Source of the DNA: Syntrophorhabdales bacterium
GTDB lineage: Bacteria > Desulfobacterota > Syntrophorhabdia > Syntrophorhabdales > WCHB1-27
NCBI GenBank assembly: GCA_035541455.1
Contig: DATKNH010000006.1
Coordinates: forward strand, 1 to 33,119
Direction: 5' to 3'
Length of the DNA: 33,119 bases
Shown here in pieces: positions 16,073-23,252 of this stretch; the first letter of the stretch is position 1; each line of letters opens with the position of its first letter. The notes under the pieces were generated by a model. The model had not been told where the DNA came from and ran no database searches. It was given only the letters and a program-made list of their open reading frames with translations. The translations under genes were made by a program, and so were the position numbers.

Positions 16073-17785
16073 TTACGTGCTCAACTGAGACTCAACCCAA
16101 CGGTTAATCTCTCCTTCCAGGAGAGCCAGCGGAAGCGGACCCTTGTCGAGAAGCGCGTTGTGAAAGCGGCGCAGATCAAACCGGGAGCCCAACTGCCTTT
16201 GTGCTTTTGCCCGCAATTCCTTCATCTTCAACTCCCCTATTTTGTAGGCCAGTGCCTGGCCCGGCCAGACAATGTAGCGATCCACCTCAACGGCAATATC
16301 CTGTTCTGTCTTGGCCGTGTTCTCCTGCATATAATCGATGGCCTGTTGGCGCGTCCAGCCAAACTGGTGCAGACCCGTGTCCACCACCAGTCTGCACGCT
16401 CTCCACATCTCGTACGTCAGTTGGCCGAACCTGGAATATGGGTCTGAGTAGAACCCCATGCTGGAGCCGAGACTCTCGGCGTAAAGCGCCCAGCCTTCAA
16501 TGTACGCGGTGTAGGATCCGTTGCGCCTGAAGTCGGGAAGATCGCGCAGTTCCTGAGCCCTTGCGATCTGCAGGTGATGTCCGGGCACTGCCTCGTGGAG
16601 AGTGAGCGCTTCCATTTCAAAGGTCGGGCGCATGTCGAGCTTGTACGTGTTAACCATGAAATACCCGGCCCGTGAACCATCGGCCGCCCCAGGATAGTAC
16701 TGGGCTGTTGTCTGGCTCGGCGCCTCGTAGTCGGGAAAAACCCGCACCCCATACGGTGTTCGCGGCAACTCTGCGAAAAGCTTCGGCAGCTCCGCATCGG
16801 CCCGCTTTGCAATGTCCCGGTATGCCCTGACCAGATCATCTGCACTTGTGAAATAGAAGCGCGGATCAGTGCGAAGAAAAGAGCCGAAGTCCTGCAGAGA
16901 ACCCTCGAATCCTGTCTCCCTGACAGCCGAATCCATCGCCAGCCGGATACGCCTTACCTCTTCGAGGCCTGTTTGATGGATGGCAGCGGGCGTAGCATCG
17001 CTGGTGGTATGTTCATAGACACAGTGCGCGTAATAGGCCTCGCCATCAGGAAGCGAGGAAGCAGCAACAGGACGGTCGCCGGCGGGGAGATACGTTCCGG
17101 TCACAAACTCCAGGAACTTCATGAGCGCAGGGAATACGCCATCACCGATAAGTTTGCGCGCAGCGGATCTCAGTTTTTCGCGCTCCGGCTCGGGTACGCC
17201 TTCAGACATCCGCGTAAGCGGCGCGTATAAAGCGCTCTGCTCGACATCTGTCACAAGCTGACCGCGGATCTGGTCGGGCACACCTCGGAGCGGCTCGCCC
17301 GGCTGTACCCATCCGAGCCGGATACCCTCATGGAGGAGTCCTATTGCCTGGTCGAGATACAGAGGGAATGCAGCAAGCCGCGCAAGGTACTTTCCATAAT
17401 CATCCCCCGTCATGAAAGGCGTTACTGATACCAGCTGCGGGAACATTAGCTGCGGCCCCCAGATCTGGTTGAGGATCATGACCGGAGGAAAGCGATGGGC
17501 CCGAACCGCGAGTTCCAGCTCCCAGAGAAGAAGGCTATGCGATAGCCTGTCCTCGATCGACAGGGCTGTTGTATCAACGCCGCGGACGCGCTCAAGCAGG
17601 CCGCGTTCATCTGCCTTGCGCCGCTCGACAGCATCGAGAGAAAGATCAGTGAGCCGGTCGTTGTATCTGTTGTCCCCGGTCCACGTGGAGAGTTCGGGAA
17701 ATTCCCTGAGCTGGCGTTCCCAGTACTCGCGCTGCAGCGCGTCGAACTCAACAGCTGCCTTGTTCTGCCCCTGTCCGTGGTCCAC
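16073..17785 (-). CDS. DUF885-family putative zinc metallopeptidase
   Basis: A 570-residue protein of the DUF885 family, a gluzincin-like group of predicted peptidases. The signature LHEAVPGHHLQIA (His397, Glu398, His403, His404) is the zinc-binding HExxPGHH motif. Downstream YIEGWALYAESLG carries the conserved second acidic site. No signal peptide or membrane segment is present, so it should be cytoplasmic. The start is a GTG at 17785 selected by AGGAGGA five bases upstream; the ATG at 17790 is out of frame. The length is normal for the family. Substrate unknown, presumably peptides. It leads a minus-strand group with the EamA permease, which might handle its products, but this is only inference. 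Confidence 0.9.
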   Translation of the reverse strand: MDHGQGQNKAAVEFDALQREYWERQLREFPELSTWTGDNRYNDRLTDLSLDAVERRKADERGLLERVRGVDTTALSIEDRLSHSLLLWELELAVRAHRFPPVMILNQIWGPQLMFPQLVSVTPFMTGDDYGKYLARLAAFPLYLDQAIGLLHEGIRLGWVQPGEPLRGVPDQIRGQLVTDVEQSALYAPLTRMSEGVPEPEREKLRSAARKLIGDGVFPALMKFLEFVTGTYLPAGDRPVAASSLPDGEAYYAHCVYEHTTSDATPAAIHQTGLEEVRRIRLAMDSAVRETGFEGSLQDFGSFLRTDPRFYFTSADDLVRAYRDIAKRADAELPKLFAELPRTPYGVRVFPDYEAPSQTTAQYYPGAADGSRAGYFMVNTYKLDMRPTFEMEALTLHEAVPGHHLQIARAQELRDLPDFRRNGSYTAYIEGWALYAESLGSSMGFYSDPYSRFGQLTYEMWRACRLVVDTGLHQFGWTRQQAIDYMQENTAKTEQDIAVEVDRYIVWPGQALAYKIGELKMKELRAKAQRQLGSRFDLRRFHNALLDKGPLPLALLEGEINRWVESQLST

Positions 17786-17873
17786 GACATTCCTCCTTTT
17801 TTGTCATCCTTTGCTTGACGGTTAAACGTCCGAACTGATTGTAACATGCATAACCCTAATATAGGACAGCAGC

Positions 17874-17902
17874 TTGACTTGGTGAAGCGATTCGGGTAGA
17901 TT
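17874..17902 (+). promoter_or_regulatory. Promoter of the Tat/haem C_GCAxxG protein
   Basis: TTGACT (17874-17879), a 17-bp spacer and TAGATT (17897-17902) match the sigma-70 consensus at 5/6 and 4/6, about 50 bp upstream of the ATG at 17952. Confidence 0.4.
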
Positions 17903-17951
17903 CAACGTCTGCGCCTATGGCTCTGCGACTATAGTATCAGGGGAGGTAACA

Positions 17952-18758
17952 ATGAGTGTTTCAAGAAGAGACGTGATAAAAGGCGGGGGAGCAATGCTGC
18001 TCGGTCTCATGGGAGCTGGCTCTGTAGTAAAACCGGGTAAGCTTTTTGGTGCGGGCGATGCGCAGGAGAAGTCCTCCCTTGAACTACCGTGGCCCTACAA
18101 GAGGTTGAACCCTGAAGCAGCCGCTGAAGCCGGCTACTACGGCTACTATGCGGGCGCCTGTTGTTACGGAGCCTTCGACAGCATCATCGGCGAGCTTCGC
18201 AAGGAGGTAGGTCACCCCTACACCGTGATCCCGACTGCAATGATGGTGTACGGCGAGGGAGGAGTGGCAAGCGAGGGGGCGCTCTGCGGCGCGCTGAACG
18301 GTGCCGCTGCGGCAATATTTCTCGTAACCGGCGGACTGGACAAGAAGTCAAGAGAGCCTGCGTTTGCACTTATACAGGAGCTTTACAAGTGGTACGAGCA
18401 GGAAGGGCTTCCCGATTACAGGCCAAAAAAGCCTAAGTTCGATATCGTCAAGTCGGTCTCCCGTTCCACTCTCTGCCACGTTTCAGTGAGCAGATGGTGC
18501 AAGACGTCCAAGTTCAAAGCGTTCTCCAACCAGAGGTCGGAACGATGCGGGTGGCTGACAGCTTCCGTGGCCAAGCGCACAGTGGAACTACTGAACAGTT
18601 ACGCGGAGAAAACATTTAAACCTGCCCATGCGATTGCGGCCGAGGCCCAGTCGTGCAGGCAATGCCATGACCAGGGCGGGGCGATCGAGAACACACGCGG
18701 GATGATGGACTGCGGAGGTTGCCATTTTACCCCGCGGAGCAAGCATCCGAAGATATAG
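17952..18758 (+). CDS. Tat-exported C_GCAxxG_C_C family protein with two haem c motifs
   Basis: A 268-residue protein. The N-terminus SRRDVIKGG with a hydrophobic run is a twin-arginine signal, so it is exported folded. The body carries C_GCAxxG_C_C features, with a vicinal Cys70-Cys71 pair in GACCYGAF and Cys112 in LCGALNGAAAAI; family members are proposed redox proteins. The C-terminus adds two CxxCH haem c motifs, CRQCH (235-239) and CGGCH (254-258). Cytochrome c maturation occurs in the periplasm, in agreement with the Tat signal. Several more cysteines lie between the two parts. GGGGAGG precedes the ATG. Together these suggest a periplasmic electron-transfer or redox enzyme. The partner and substrate are unknown, and it appears monocistronic. 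Confidence 0.85.
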   Translation: MSVSRRDVIKGGGAMLLGLMGAGSVVKPGKLFGAGDAQEKSSLELPWPYKRLNPEAAAEAGYYGYYAGACCYGAFDSIIGELRKEVGHPYTVIPTAMMVYGEGGVASEGALCGALNGAAAAIFLVTGGLDKKSREPAFALIQELYKWYEQEGLPDYRPKKPKFDIVKSVSRSTLCHVSVSRWCKTSKFKAFSNQRSERCGWLTASVAKRTVELLNSYAEKTFKPAHAIAAEAQSCRQCHDQGGAIENTRGMMDCGGCHFTPRSKHPKI

Positions 18759-18864
18759 ATTCCATCTCTTCCCTTTTTTAGCTTTGTTCCGTGGGAGAAC
18801 TCTTGCCAAATGTAGTTCTTTTGGCTTAATCTCTTTTACCTAAAGAAACCACCCTCATTGGTAC

Positions 18865-18893
18865 TTGACGTACGCCTCTGCTTCGGCTACCAT
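18865..18893 (+). promoter_or_regulatory. Possible promoter of the gene at 18953
   Basis: TTGACG (18865-18870), a 17-bp spacer and TACCAT (18888-18893), matching 5/6 and 4/6, about 60 bp before the ATG. Confidence 0.4.
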
Positions 18894-18952
18894 AGAAAGG
18901 GAGACTAGGGCGCCAGGGTTGCGCGGAGAGAAAGGGCAAAACCGGAACACGC

Positions 18953-19375
18953 ATGAAAACATCACATGACATGATCGTAGAGATGTTTCAGCGTTCAGCC
19001 TTTGGGCTTACGTTCGAGACTGAGGATATCCTCGGCTATCGCCTGCAGAGCGAGGTGCTGCGTGCCCTCTCCATCGACCTGAAGAAGCAGACAGTTGAAT
19101 ACGAGATCACCCAGAAGGGACTGCCCACAAAACGGCGAACAGAGTACTCTCCCAACCTTAACGAATTGATAAAAAAACTGCCTCTTACCACGGATGCTTT
19201 TGACGGGAAATTCCAGGGACTGCGCATCTCCGAACACGGTGTCTCTGTCGCGAATCCGAAACAATGCGTTCCGCGCAGCCGGGAAGATGATCCGTGGGAC
19301 ATGACCAGTTATTTCGATAACACGAACACGGGAAAATTCAAAAACAAATCCGGTCTCAAATTAGCTGACGAATAA
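18953..19375 (+). CDS. Hypothetical soluble protein
   Basis: A 140-residue protein that I do not recognise. It is mixed alpha/beta in appearance, with no signal peptide or membrane segment and a single cysteine. The N-terminal half has alternating hydrophobic residues (LGYRLQSEVLRALSIDLKK, then QTVEYEITQKG). The C-terminus is polar and probably disordered (MTSYFDNTNTGKFKNKSG). Its ribosome binding site is weak, but a reasonable promoter lies at 18865-18893. It converges with the tail-tube-like gene, whose stop is 54 bp away. Coding potential is supported by length and composition only. Confidence 0.6.
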   Translation: MKTSHDMIVEMFQRSAFGLTFETEDILGYRLQSEVLRALSIDLKKQTVEYEITQKGLPTKRRTEYSPNLNELIKKLPLTTDAFDGKFQGLRISEHGVSVANPKQCVPRSREDDPWDMTSYFDNTNTGKFKNKSGLKLADE

Positions 19376-19428
19376 TCCCGATAACCGGATGCCCTCCAGG
19401 GGCAGGCAGTATCGACAGTTAGCTTACG

Positions 19429-19932
19429 TTAGCTTACCCTCTCAAGCCCCTCGTAGACTATCTCGAACGTTTCCTGCGCAACCTCGTTACCCTTCCCTTC
19501 AAAACTCGGCGCCTGGTATTTGGCCGGCCAGGCATTGATCAACTTCCAGGCGGCGATATCGTTACCTTCCATATCGAGGCCAGTAATCGTAATGTTTCTA
19601 GGATCGACCTTTCCCTGGACGCCAGAATTGAACCATTCATAAAGGTCTTTCGACTGAGTGAGACCATACTTTAAGATCAGCGGACCGTATTTCGGTATTC
19701 CTCCCAGCTGCCTTACCTGGAGAGGATCAGCCCCTTCCCGGTATTCGATGCACTCAATTGCCGCCTCAATGCCTGACACGCAGCAGGGTCTTGTCTCTGG
19801 AAGACCATCTATCTCGACTCTGTAACGGCAATTCCTCAAAGGGTCTTTGCGTTGTAGGCTCATAAGAATTCCTCCCACGATCAGAATAACAACCACAATC
19901 ACCAACAGAAGAAGAACTAGCGGATGTCCCAT
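19429..19932 (-). CDS. T4 gp19-type tail tube homologue with N-terminal transmembrane anchor
   Basis: A 167-residue protein. Residues about 35-167 match the gp19/contractile-injection tail tube family: YRVEIDGLPE, VSGIEA...CIEYREGADP, a KYGPLILKYGLT strand, LYEWFNSGVQG, the WKLINAWPAKYQAP segment and the closing GNEVAQETFEIVYEGL. In phages and extracellular injection systems this protein stacks into the inner tube. Unusually, residues 4-25 form a strongly hydrophobic helix followed by a basic stretch, so it should be held in the inner membrane with the tube domain on one side. Four cysteines, including a Cys-Cys pair, are also atypical. No sheath, baseplate, spike or ATPase gene is in the window. 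The ribosome binding site is weak. The repeat at 19938-20139 starts within six bases of the ATG. Confidence 0.85.
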   Translation of the reverse strand: MGHPLVLLLLVIVVVILIVGGILMSLQRKDPLRNCRYRVEIDGLPETRPCCVSGIEAAIECIEYREGADPLQVRQLGGIPKYGPLILKYGLTQSKDLYEWFNSGVQGKVDPRNITITGLDMEGNDIAAWKLINAWPAKYQAPSFEGKGNEVAQETFEIVYEGLERVS

Positions 19933-19937
19933 AATTA

Positions 19938-20139
19938 ATAGATTCCCACGGACAAGCCCTTCGTACCAACGCTACGCGTTCGCGCAAACAGTCCGTGCAT
20001 TCATCCACGCTTGAAAGCGTGAGGTCCTCTGCCGGCTCGGCGCTGCCCGCAAGGAATCTATCTAGCGAGCACGGCGAGCGAGAAGGGGAGGCTCCACGTG
20101 GCTTGCCGCTGGAGGGGGCGACGCGAGCCCCACTAATAG
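19938..20139 (+). repeat. 202-bp dispersed repeat, copy 1
   Basis: It matches 30850-31050 in inverted orientation along its full length, with equal size within a base. The right-hand 80 bp are close to 88% identical by eye, and the left half is more diverged. Both copies begin ATAGATTCCCACGG and end near AGCCCCA..AATAG. This copy is flanked by a perfect 7-bp direct repeat TAATAGA (19936-19942 and 20134-20140). It contains no credible gene. It separates the phospholipase-D-like gene from the tail-tube-like gene and covers the latter's promoter region. Confidence 0.75.
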
Positions 20140-20147
20140 AGAACACC

Positions 20148-20195
20148 AGACTCCTGCCCGAGTCAAACGAGTCTAATTCCGCTCGTCAGGCGAGC
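20148..20195 (-). terminator. Hairpins downstream of the phospholipase D-like gene
   Basis: GCTCG (20181-20185) pairs with CGAGC (20191-20195) around a 5-nt loop, and AGACTC (20148-20153) pairs with GAGTCT (20169-20174). They lie 7-54 bp past the stop at 20202 on the minus strand. Only a short A/T-rich stretch follows, so termination is uncertain. Confidence 0.3.
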
Positions 20196-20201
20196 CCAGC
20201 T

Positions 20202-21926
20202 TCAGTCGCAAAAGAGATTCCGGTCAACGTACTTGATATCCTTCTCGTCAAAGTAGCGCAGAGCCCACCCTGACGTCTTGTCCAGTTTCAATACCTTGTC
20301 ATTCCCCTGGCTATCGGTTTTCTTTGCCCTGAATTCAAAGTGATCCACAAGCCTCACCGCTTCTATGGCGAACACCGTTGCAATATCTGTGTCTTCAACG
20401 CATACCAGGTTATCGCCATTGCTTTCCTCACCACCCAGAGCGAGGTTGGATGAACCGAAATAAACAGCCGCCTCCGGCCTGTTAAAATCTACTACCACAA
20501 ATTTGTGGTGTATGTTGTGGGCGTTGAAGGTCTCCTCTTTGTCAAAAGGCGGGGGCAAATCTTTTACCAGATTCTTGGCATTCACCAGGATCCCCTTTTT
20601 CGAGCCCGGCTTATATAAGGAGATGTATTTGGTGGAGTCAGTAATGCCATAGGTGAACAGCCCTTCATTGTTCTGAACAGATCTCAGTGTGGGATAGACC
20701 GGGCCGCCGCTGCTCTCATCCAGAGACATGATGCAAAACAGAACCGAACTTTTTGCGCCTGTTATACTGTCCGCCACACCTTTGAGCACCTGGTTCGCAA
20801 CATCGTCAGGGTGAGGAGAAAAGGTGAACGAGATATTCGGCAGGTTCTGACCCGCGACGTCAAAGGGCTTCGCGGCATATTGCGAGTGTGCGAATGTCTT
20901 CATCTTCGCCGCGCCCCAGGATGCTTCGAATACCTGTTCGTAAAGCCCGGCTATCTCTCCGTTAGTGAAGAGCACGACGTGATTGGCGTTCACACAGAAT
21001 CCTGTTACTGAAAAGTTGGTCGATCCCGTGAGCACTTTCGTGGGCGTACCATTCTCCTTCACAATGATAACTTTATGATGGCACAATCTCGAGAACCTTC
21101 CCCGAAACATAGCTGCTGCTCCCTGTTTGGCCGTGTTGAATGTGCTCTCAAAATCCGTTTCACTCGCGTTCTGTCCGGTATGGTCAGTTGAATTGTCCAG
21201 GATAACCCTTATTCTCCCCTCTGCTGCGAGTTGGAGGCACAGCTTCCCTACGACAGGCTCATCAAAATCATACGCGAACATATCGGCACTAAGGCTTTTA
21301 TTGTTCAGCACTTCCTGCAGCAGCGCTATAGTTTTCTGGCGCGCGGTATATCCCAGCCATCCGTAGACATCCTCATAGGTGTACTTGACGCCTTCATTGG
21401 TGCAAAACACTGAGGAAGTATCAAAGAGCCAGTTCCCTGTCGGTATGAGATTGTTGTTCTCACCAAATCTGCGAACAAAGGCCTGGGATGTGAGAAATGA
21501 CCTGGTGAAGCTTATACCCACTGATCGGTCACTATACCTGTCTACGTCTATGTCTACTTCGACGGTAAGGTCCTCGTCGAGCGGCTCCAGCGCATTATTC
21601 TGTGCGCTCCAATACCTGGGTGTGACGAAATACTTGTAGAGTCCGTATGATGGATTTGTCACGTTTTGATGAAAGGTACCAGGGACGTGGATCCATCTGA
21701 ACTTCTGAAAGGGGGCTTTATCCGATTCCGTGAGTGCGCCATCACCCTCAAAGTTGATCCTGTTTACAAGAAAATAGGAATGACCTGACGGGGTTTTGTA
21801 CCTGATTGAAAAACCAACGAAGTTACTTTTCAGCAGGTTTTCTTCGATATTGAAAGCGAGGAGCGTCATGGCATCTCCCCGATACGCCTTGACCGTTACG
21901 CCATTCTTAGCGTTGCGCTCGAACAT
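20202..21926 (-). CDS. Phospholipase D-superfamily protein with one canonical and one altered HKD site
   Basis: A 574-residue protein with two PLD-like domains after a beta-rich N-terminal region (about 1-150) that I do not recognise. The second active-site motif is canonical: His473, Lys475, Asp480, with GSSN downstream. The first has His283 and Lys285 plus GSTN downstream, but Lys290 replaces the Asp. Members hydrolyse or transfer phosphodiester bonds in lipids or nucleic acids; both motifs normally build one active site around His and Lys, so activity is still possible. No signal peptide or membrane segment is present. GGAGGA before the ATG at 21926, the promoter at 21955-21982 and the protein pattern agree on the start. 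It precedes the tail-tube-like gene on the same strand. Some PLD proteins are injected anti-bacterial effectors. Confidence 0.85.
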   Translation of the reverse strand: MFERNAKNGVTVKAYRGDAMTLLAFNIEENLLKSNFVGFSIRYKTPSGHSYFLVNRINFEGDGALTESDKAPFQKFRWIHVPGTFHQNVTNPSYGLYKYFVTPRYWSAQNNALEPLDEDLTVEVDIDVDRYSDRSVGISFTRSFLTSQAFVRRFGENNNLIPTGNWLFDTSSVFCTNEGVKYTYEDVYGWLGYTARQKTIALLQEVLNNKSLSADMFAYDFDEPVVGKLCLQLAAEGRIRVILDNSTDHTGQNASETDFESTFNTAKQGAAAMFRGRFSRLCHHKVIIVKENGTPTKVLTGSTNFSVTGFCVNANHVVLFTNGEIAGLYEQVFEASWGAAKMKTFAHSQYAAKPFDVAGQNLPNISFTFSPHPDDVANQVLKGVADSITGAKSSVLFCIMSLDESSGGPVYPTLRSVQNNEGLFTYGITDSTKYISLYKPGSKKGILVNAKNLVKDLPPPFDKEETFNAHNIHHKFVVVDFNRPEAAVYFGSSNLALGGEESNGDNLVCVEDTDIATVFAIEAVRLVDHFEFRAKKTDSQGNDKVLKLDKTSGWALRYFDEKDIKYVDRNLFCD

Positions 21927-21954
21927 GTTTTTCCTCCAGGCATCCCTTTTCCCT

Positions 21955-21982
21955 AGTATAGTTGATATATGGACAAAATCAA
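21955..21982 (-). promoter_or_regulatory. Promoter of the phospholipase D-like gene
   Basis: On the minus strand TTGATT (21982-21977), a 16-bp spacer and TATACT (21960-21955) match sigma-70 boxes at 4/6 and 5/6, about 29 bp before the ATG at 21926. Confidence 0.5.
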
Positions 21983-22004
21983 GGTGCTGCATTTGACAAT
22001 TTTA

Positions 22005-22033
22005 TTTGCAAATGTCCCTTGCCGCGCTATACT
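22005..22033 (+). promoter_or_regulatory. Possible promoter of the Bug/TctC gene
   Basis: TTTGCA (22005-22010), a 17-bp spacer and TATACT (22028-22033). The -10 is good and the -35 weak. A CATTTG...CAAATG inverted repeat (21990-22014) lies between this and the divergent promoter. Confidence 0.35.
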
Positions 22034-22091
22034 TGAGAGCCGGTCACAACGAGTGGCGGTTCAGTAACACGTACATAAGGGAGGCATAATC

Positions 22092-23066
22092 ATGAAGGCG
22101 CCGCATCCGTTTTGTTGTGCACTAATACTTCTGCTGGGACTCGCTCTATTACCTTCCGTTGCCTGTTTTGCCGCGGGATATCCCGATCGCCCGATCCAGG
22201 TCATTCTTCCTCATCCTGCCGGTTCTGTGGCAGACATAACCCTTCGCATGGCAGGCGATGAAATGGATAAGATTTTGGGCCAGCGAACTATCGTGCTTAA
22301 CAAGCCGGGTGCAGGGACCGTGTTGGGCGCAGATGCAGTCGTCAGGTCAAAGAAAGATGGGTACACTATTTTCTACGGTGGAGCTTCACCCACGATTTAC
22401 GCTCCGATCACCAACCCCGAGGTAGTTCATTATGACCCGGCCAAGGACCTCGAGCCGTTAGGTTTTCATTTCTTTCTGCCCACCGTGATAGGCGTCAGGA
22501 CAGACGCTCCTTGGAAGACTCTGGCTGAATTTCTTGATTATGCCAAAAAGAATCCCGGTAAGATTCGCATGACGTCAATCGGCGTCGGCTCGTCAACACA
22601 CTTTGCGATAGAGGTTTTTCAATCGATGACAGGCACGAGATATACACATGTGCCGTATGAAGGCGGAGAGACGGTCGTCACGGCCGTGCTGGGAGGGCAC
22701 GCTGAAGCCGCAATGGACGGCTTCCAGAAGCTGAAGCCCCACGTGGACGCCGGAAGGATGAGGATTCTCCTGATCGACCCCAAGATGCCGGCTTATCCTA
22801 ACATTCCATCACCAAAAGAACTGGGCTACAAACAGAGCCTGCCCGCCTCATGGTTCGGTTTCTGGAATCCAGCGGGCATCCCCGAAGAGGCGAAAAGAGT
22901 TCTGGTACCCGCAATCGAAAAGGCAATCAAGACGACGAAGCCAAAGATCGATCAGATGGGAGACATCTGCGAATACAAATCGCCTGCCGATATGAAGAAA
23001 CTGAGAGACGACGAATACCGTCAGATCTATGATATTGCGGTCAAAATAGGCCTTCGCAAGCAATAG
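22092..23066 (+). CDS. Tripartite tricarboxylate transporter-type (Bug/TctC) periplasmic binding protein
   Basis: A 324-residue exported solute-binding protein. A signal peptide (about 1-28, cleaved near CFA/AGYPD) is followed by the family's opening YPDRPIQVILPHPAGSVADITLR. Later family features are GAGTVLGADAVVRSKKDGYT and THVPYEGGETVVTAVLGGHAEAAMDG. Family members bind carboxylates (citrate, aromatic acids, other di- and monocarboxylates) for TctAB permeases or signalling. No TctA or TctB gene is present, so this is an orphan receptor, as is common in this family. GGGAGG lies upstream of the ATG. It precedes an acyl-CoA synthetase gene on the same strand by 186 bp, which suggests that its ligand may be the acid activated there, although this is inference. 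Confidence 0.9.
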   Translation: MKAPHPFCCALILLLGLALLPSVACFAAGYPDRPIQVILPHPAGSVADITLRMAGDEMDKILGQRTIVLNKPGAGTVLGADAVVRSKKDGYTIFYGGASPTIYAPITNPEVVHYDPAKDLEPLGFHFFLPTVIGVRTDAPWKTLAEFLDYAKKNPGKIRMTSIGVGSSTHFAIEVFQSMTGTRYTHVPYEGGETVVTAVLGGHAEAAMDGFQKLKPHVDAGRMRILLIDPKMPAYPNIPSPKELGYKQSLPASWFGFWNPAGIPEEAKRVLVPAIEKAIKTTKPKIDQMGDICEYKSPADMKKLRDDEYRQIYDIAVKIGLRKQ

Positions 23067-23196
23067 CACGCAGGCACGTCTCCGGCACGACAACCGTTCT
23101 TCTGAATCTCCGACACATACGGGTATCGCCATCACCCGGGAATCAGGCGGGTTGCGCATGTTCATAAGAAGTCTTACATTAACCCAGCACAGAACC

Positions 23197-23233
23197 ATGG
23201 CCCGGTCACGCAGGGGGATACCGGGCCATCCCC
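23197..23233 (+). other. Hairpin leader before the acyl-CoA synthetase gene
   Basis: ATGGCCCGGT (23197-23206) pairs perfectly with ACCGGGCCAT (23220-23229) around a 13-nt loop. An alternative stem, GGGGAT (23214-23219) with ATCCCC (23228-23233), shares the 3' arm, so the two exclude each other. It ends 20 bp before the ATG at 23253. It may be a terminator for the upstream gene, though it has no U tract, or a translation-control structure. Confidence 0.4.
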
Positions 23234-23252
23234 TCGACAAGGCACCTTCAGC

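Noticed and set aside
19429-21926. Complete prophage, type VI or extracellular contractile injection cluster
   Set aside because: Only the tube-like gene is tail related. No sheath, baseplate, spike, terminase, integrase or ATPase gene is present, so a full system cannot be claimed from this window.
21990-22014. CATTTG...CAAATG inverted repeat as an operator between the PLD-like and Bug genes
   Set aside because: Six-base arms in an A/T-rich promoter region are easily found by chance; it is mentioned only as a note.
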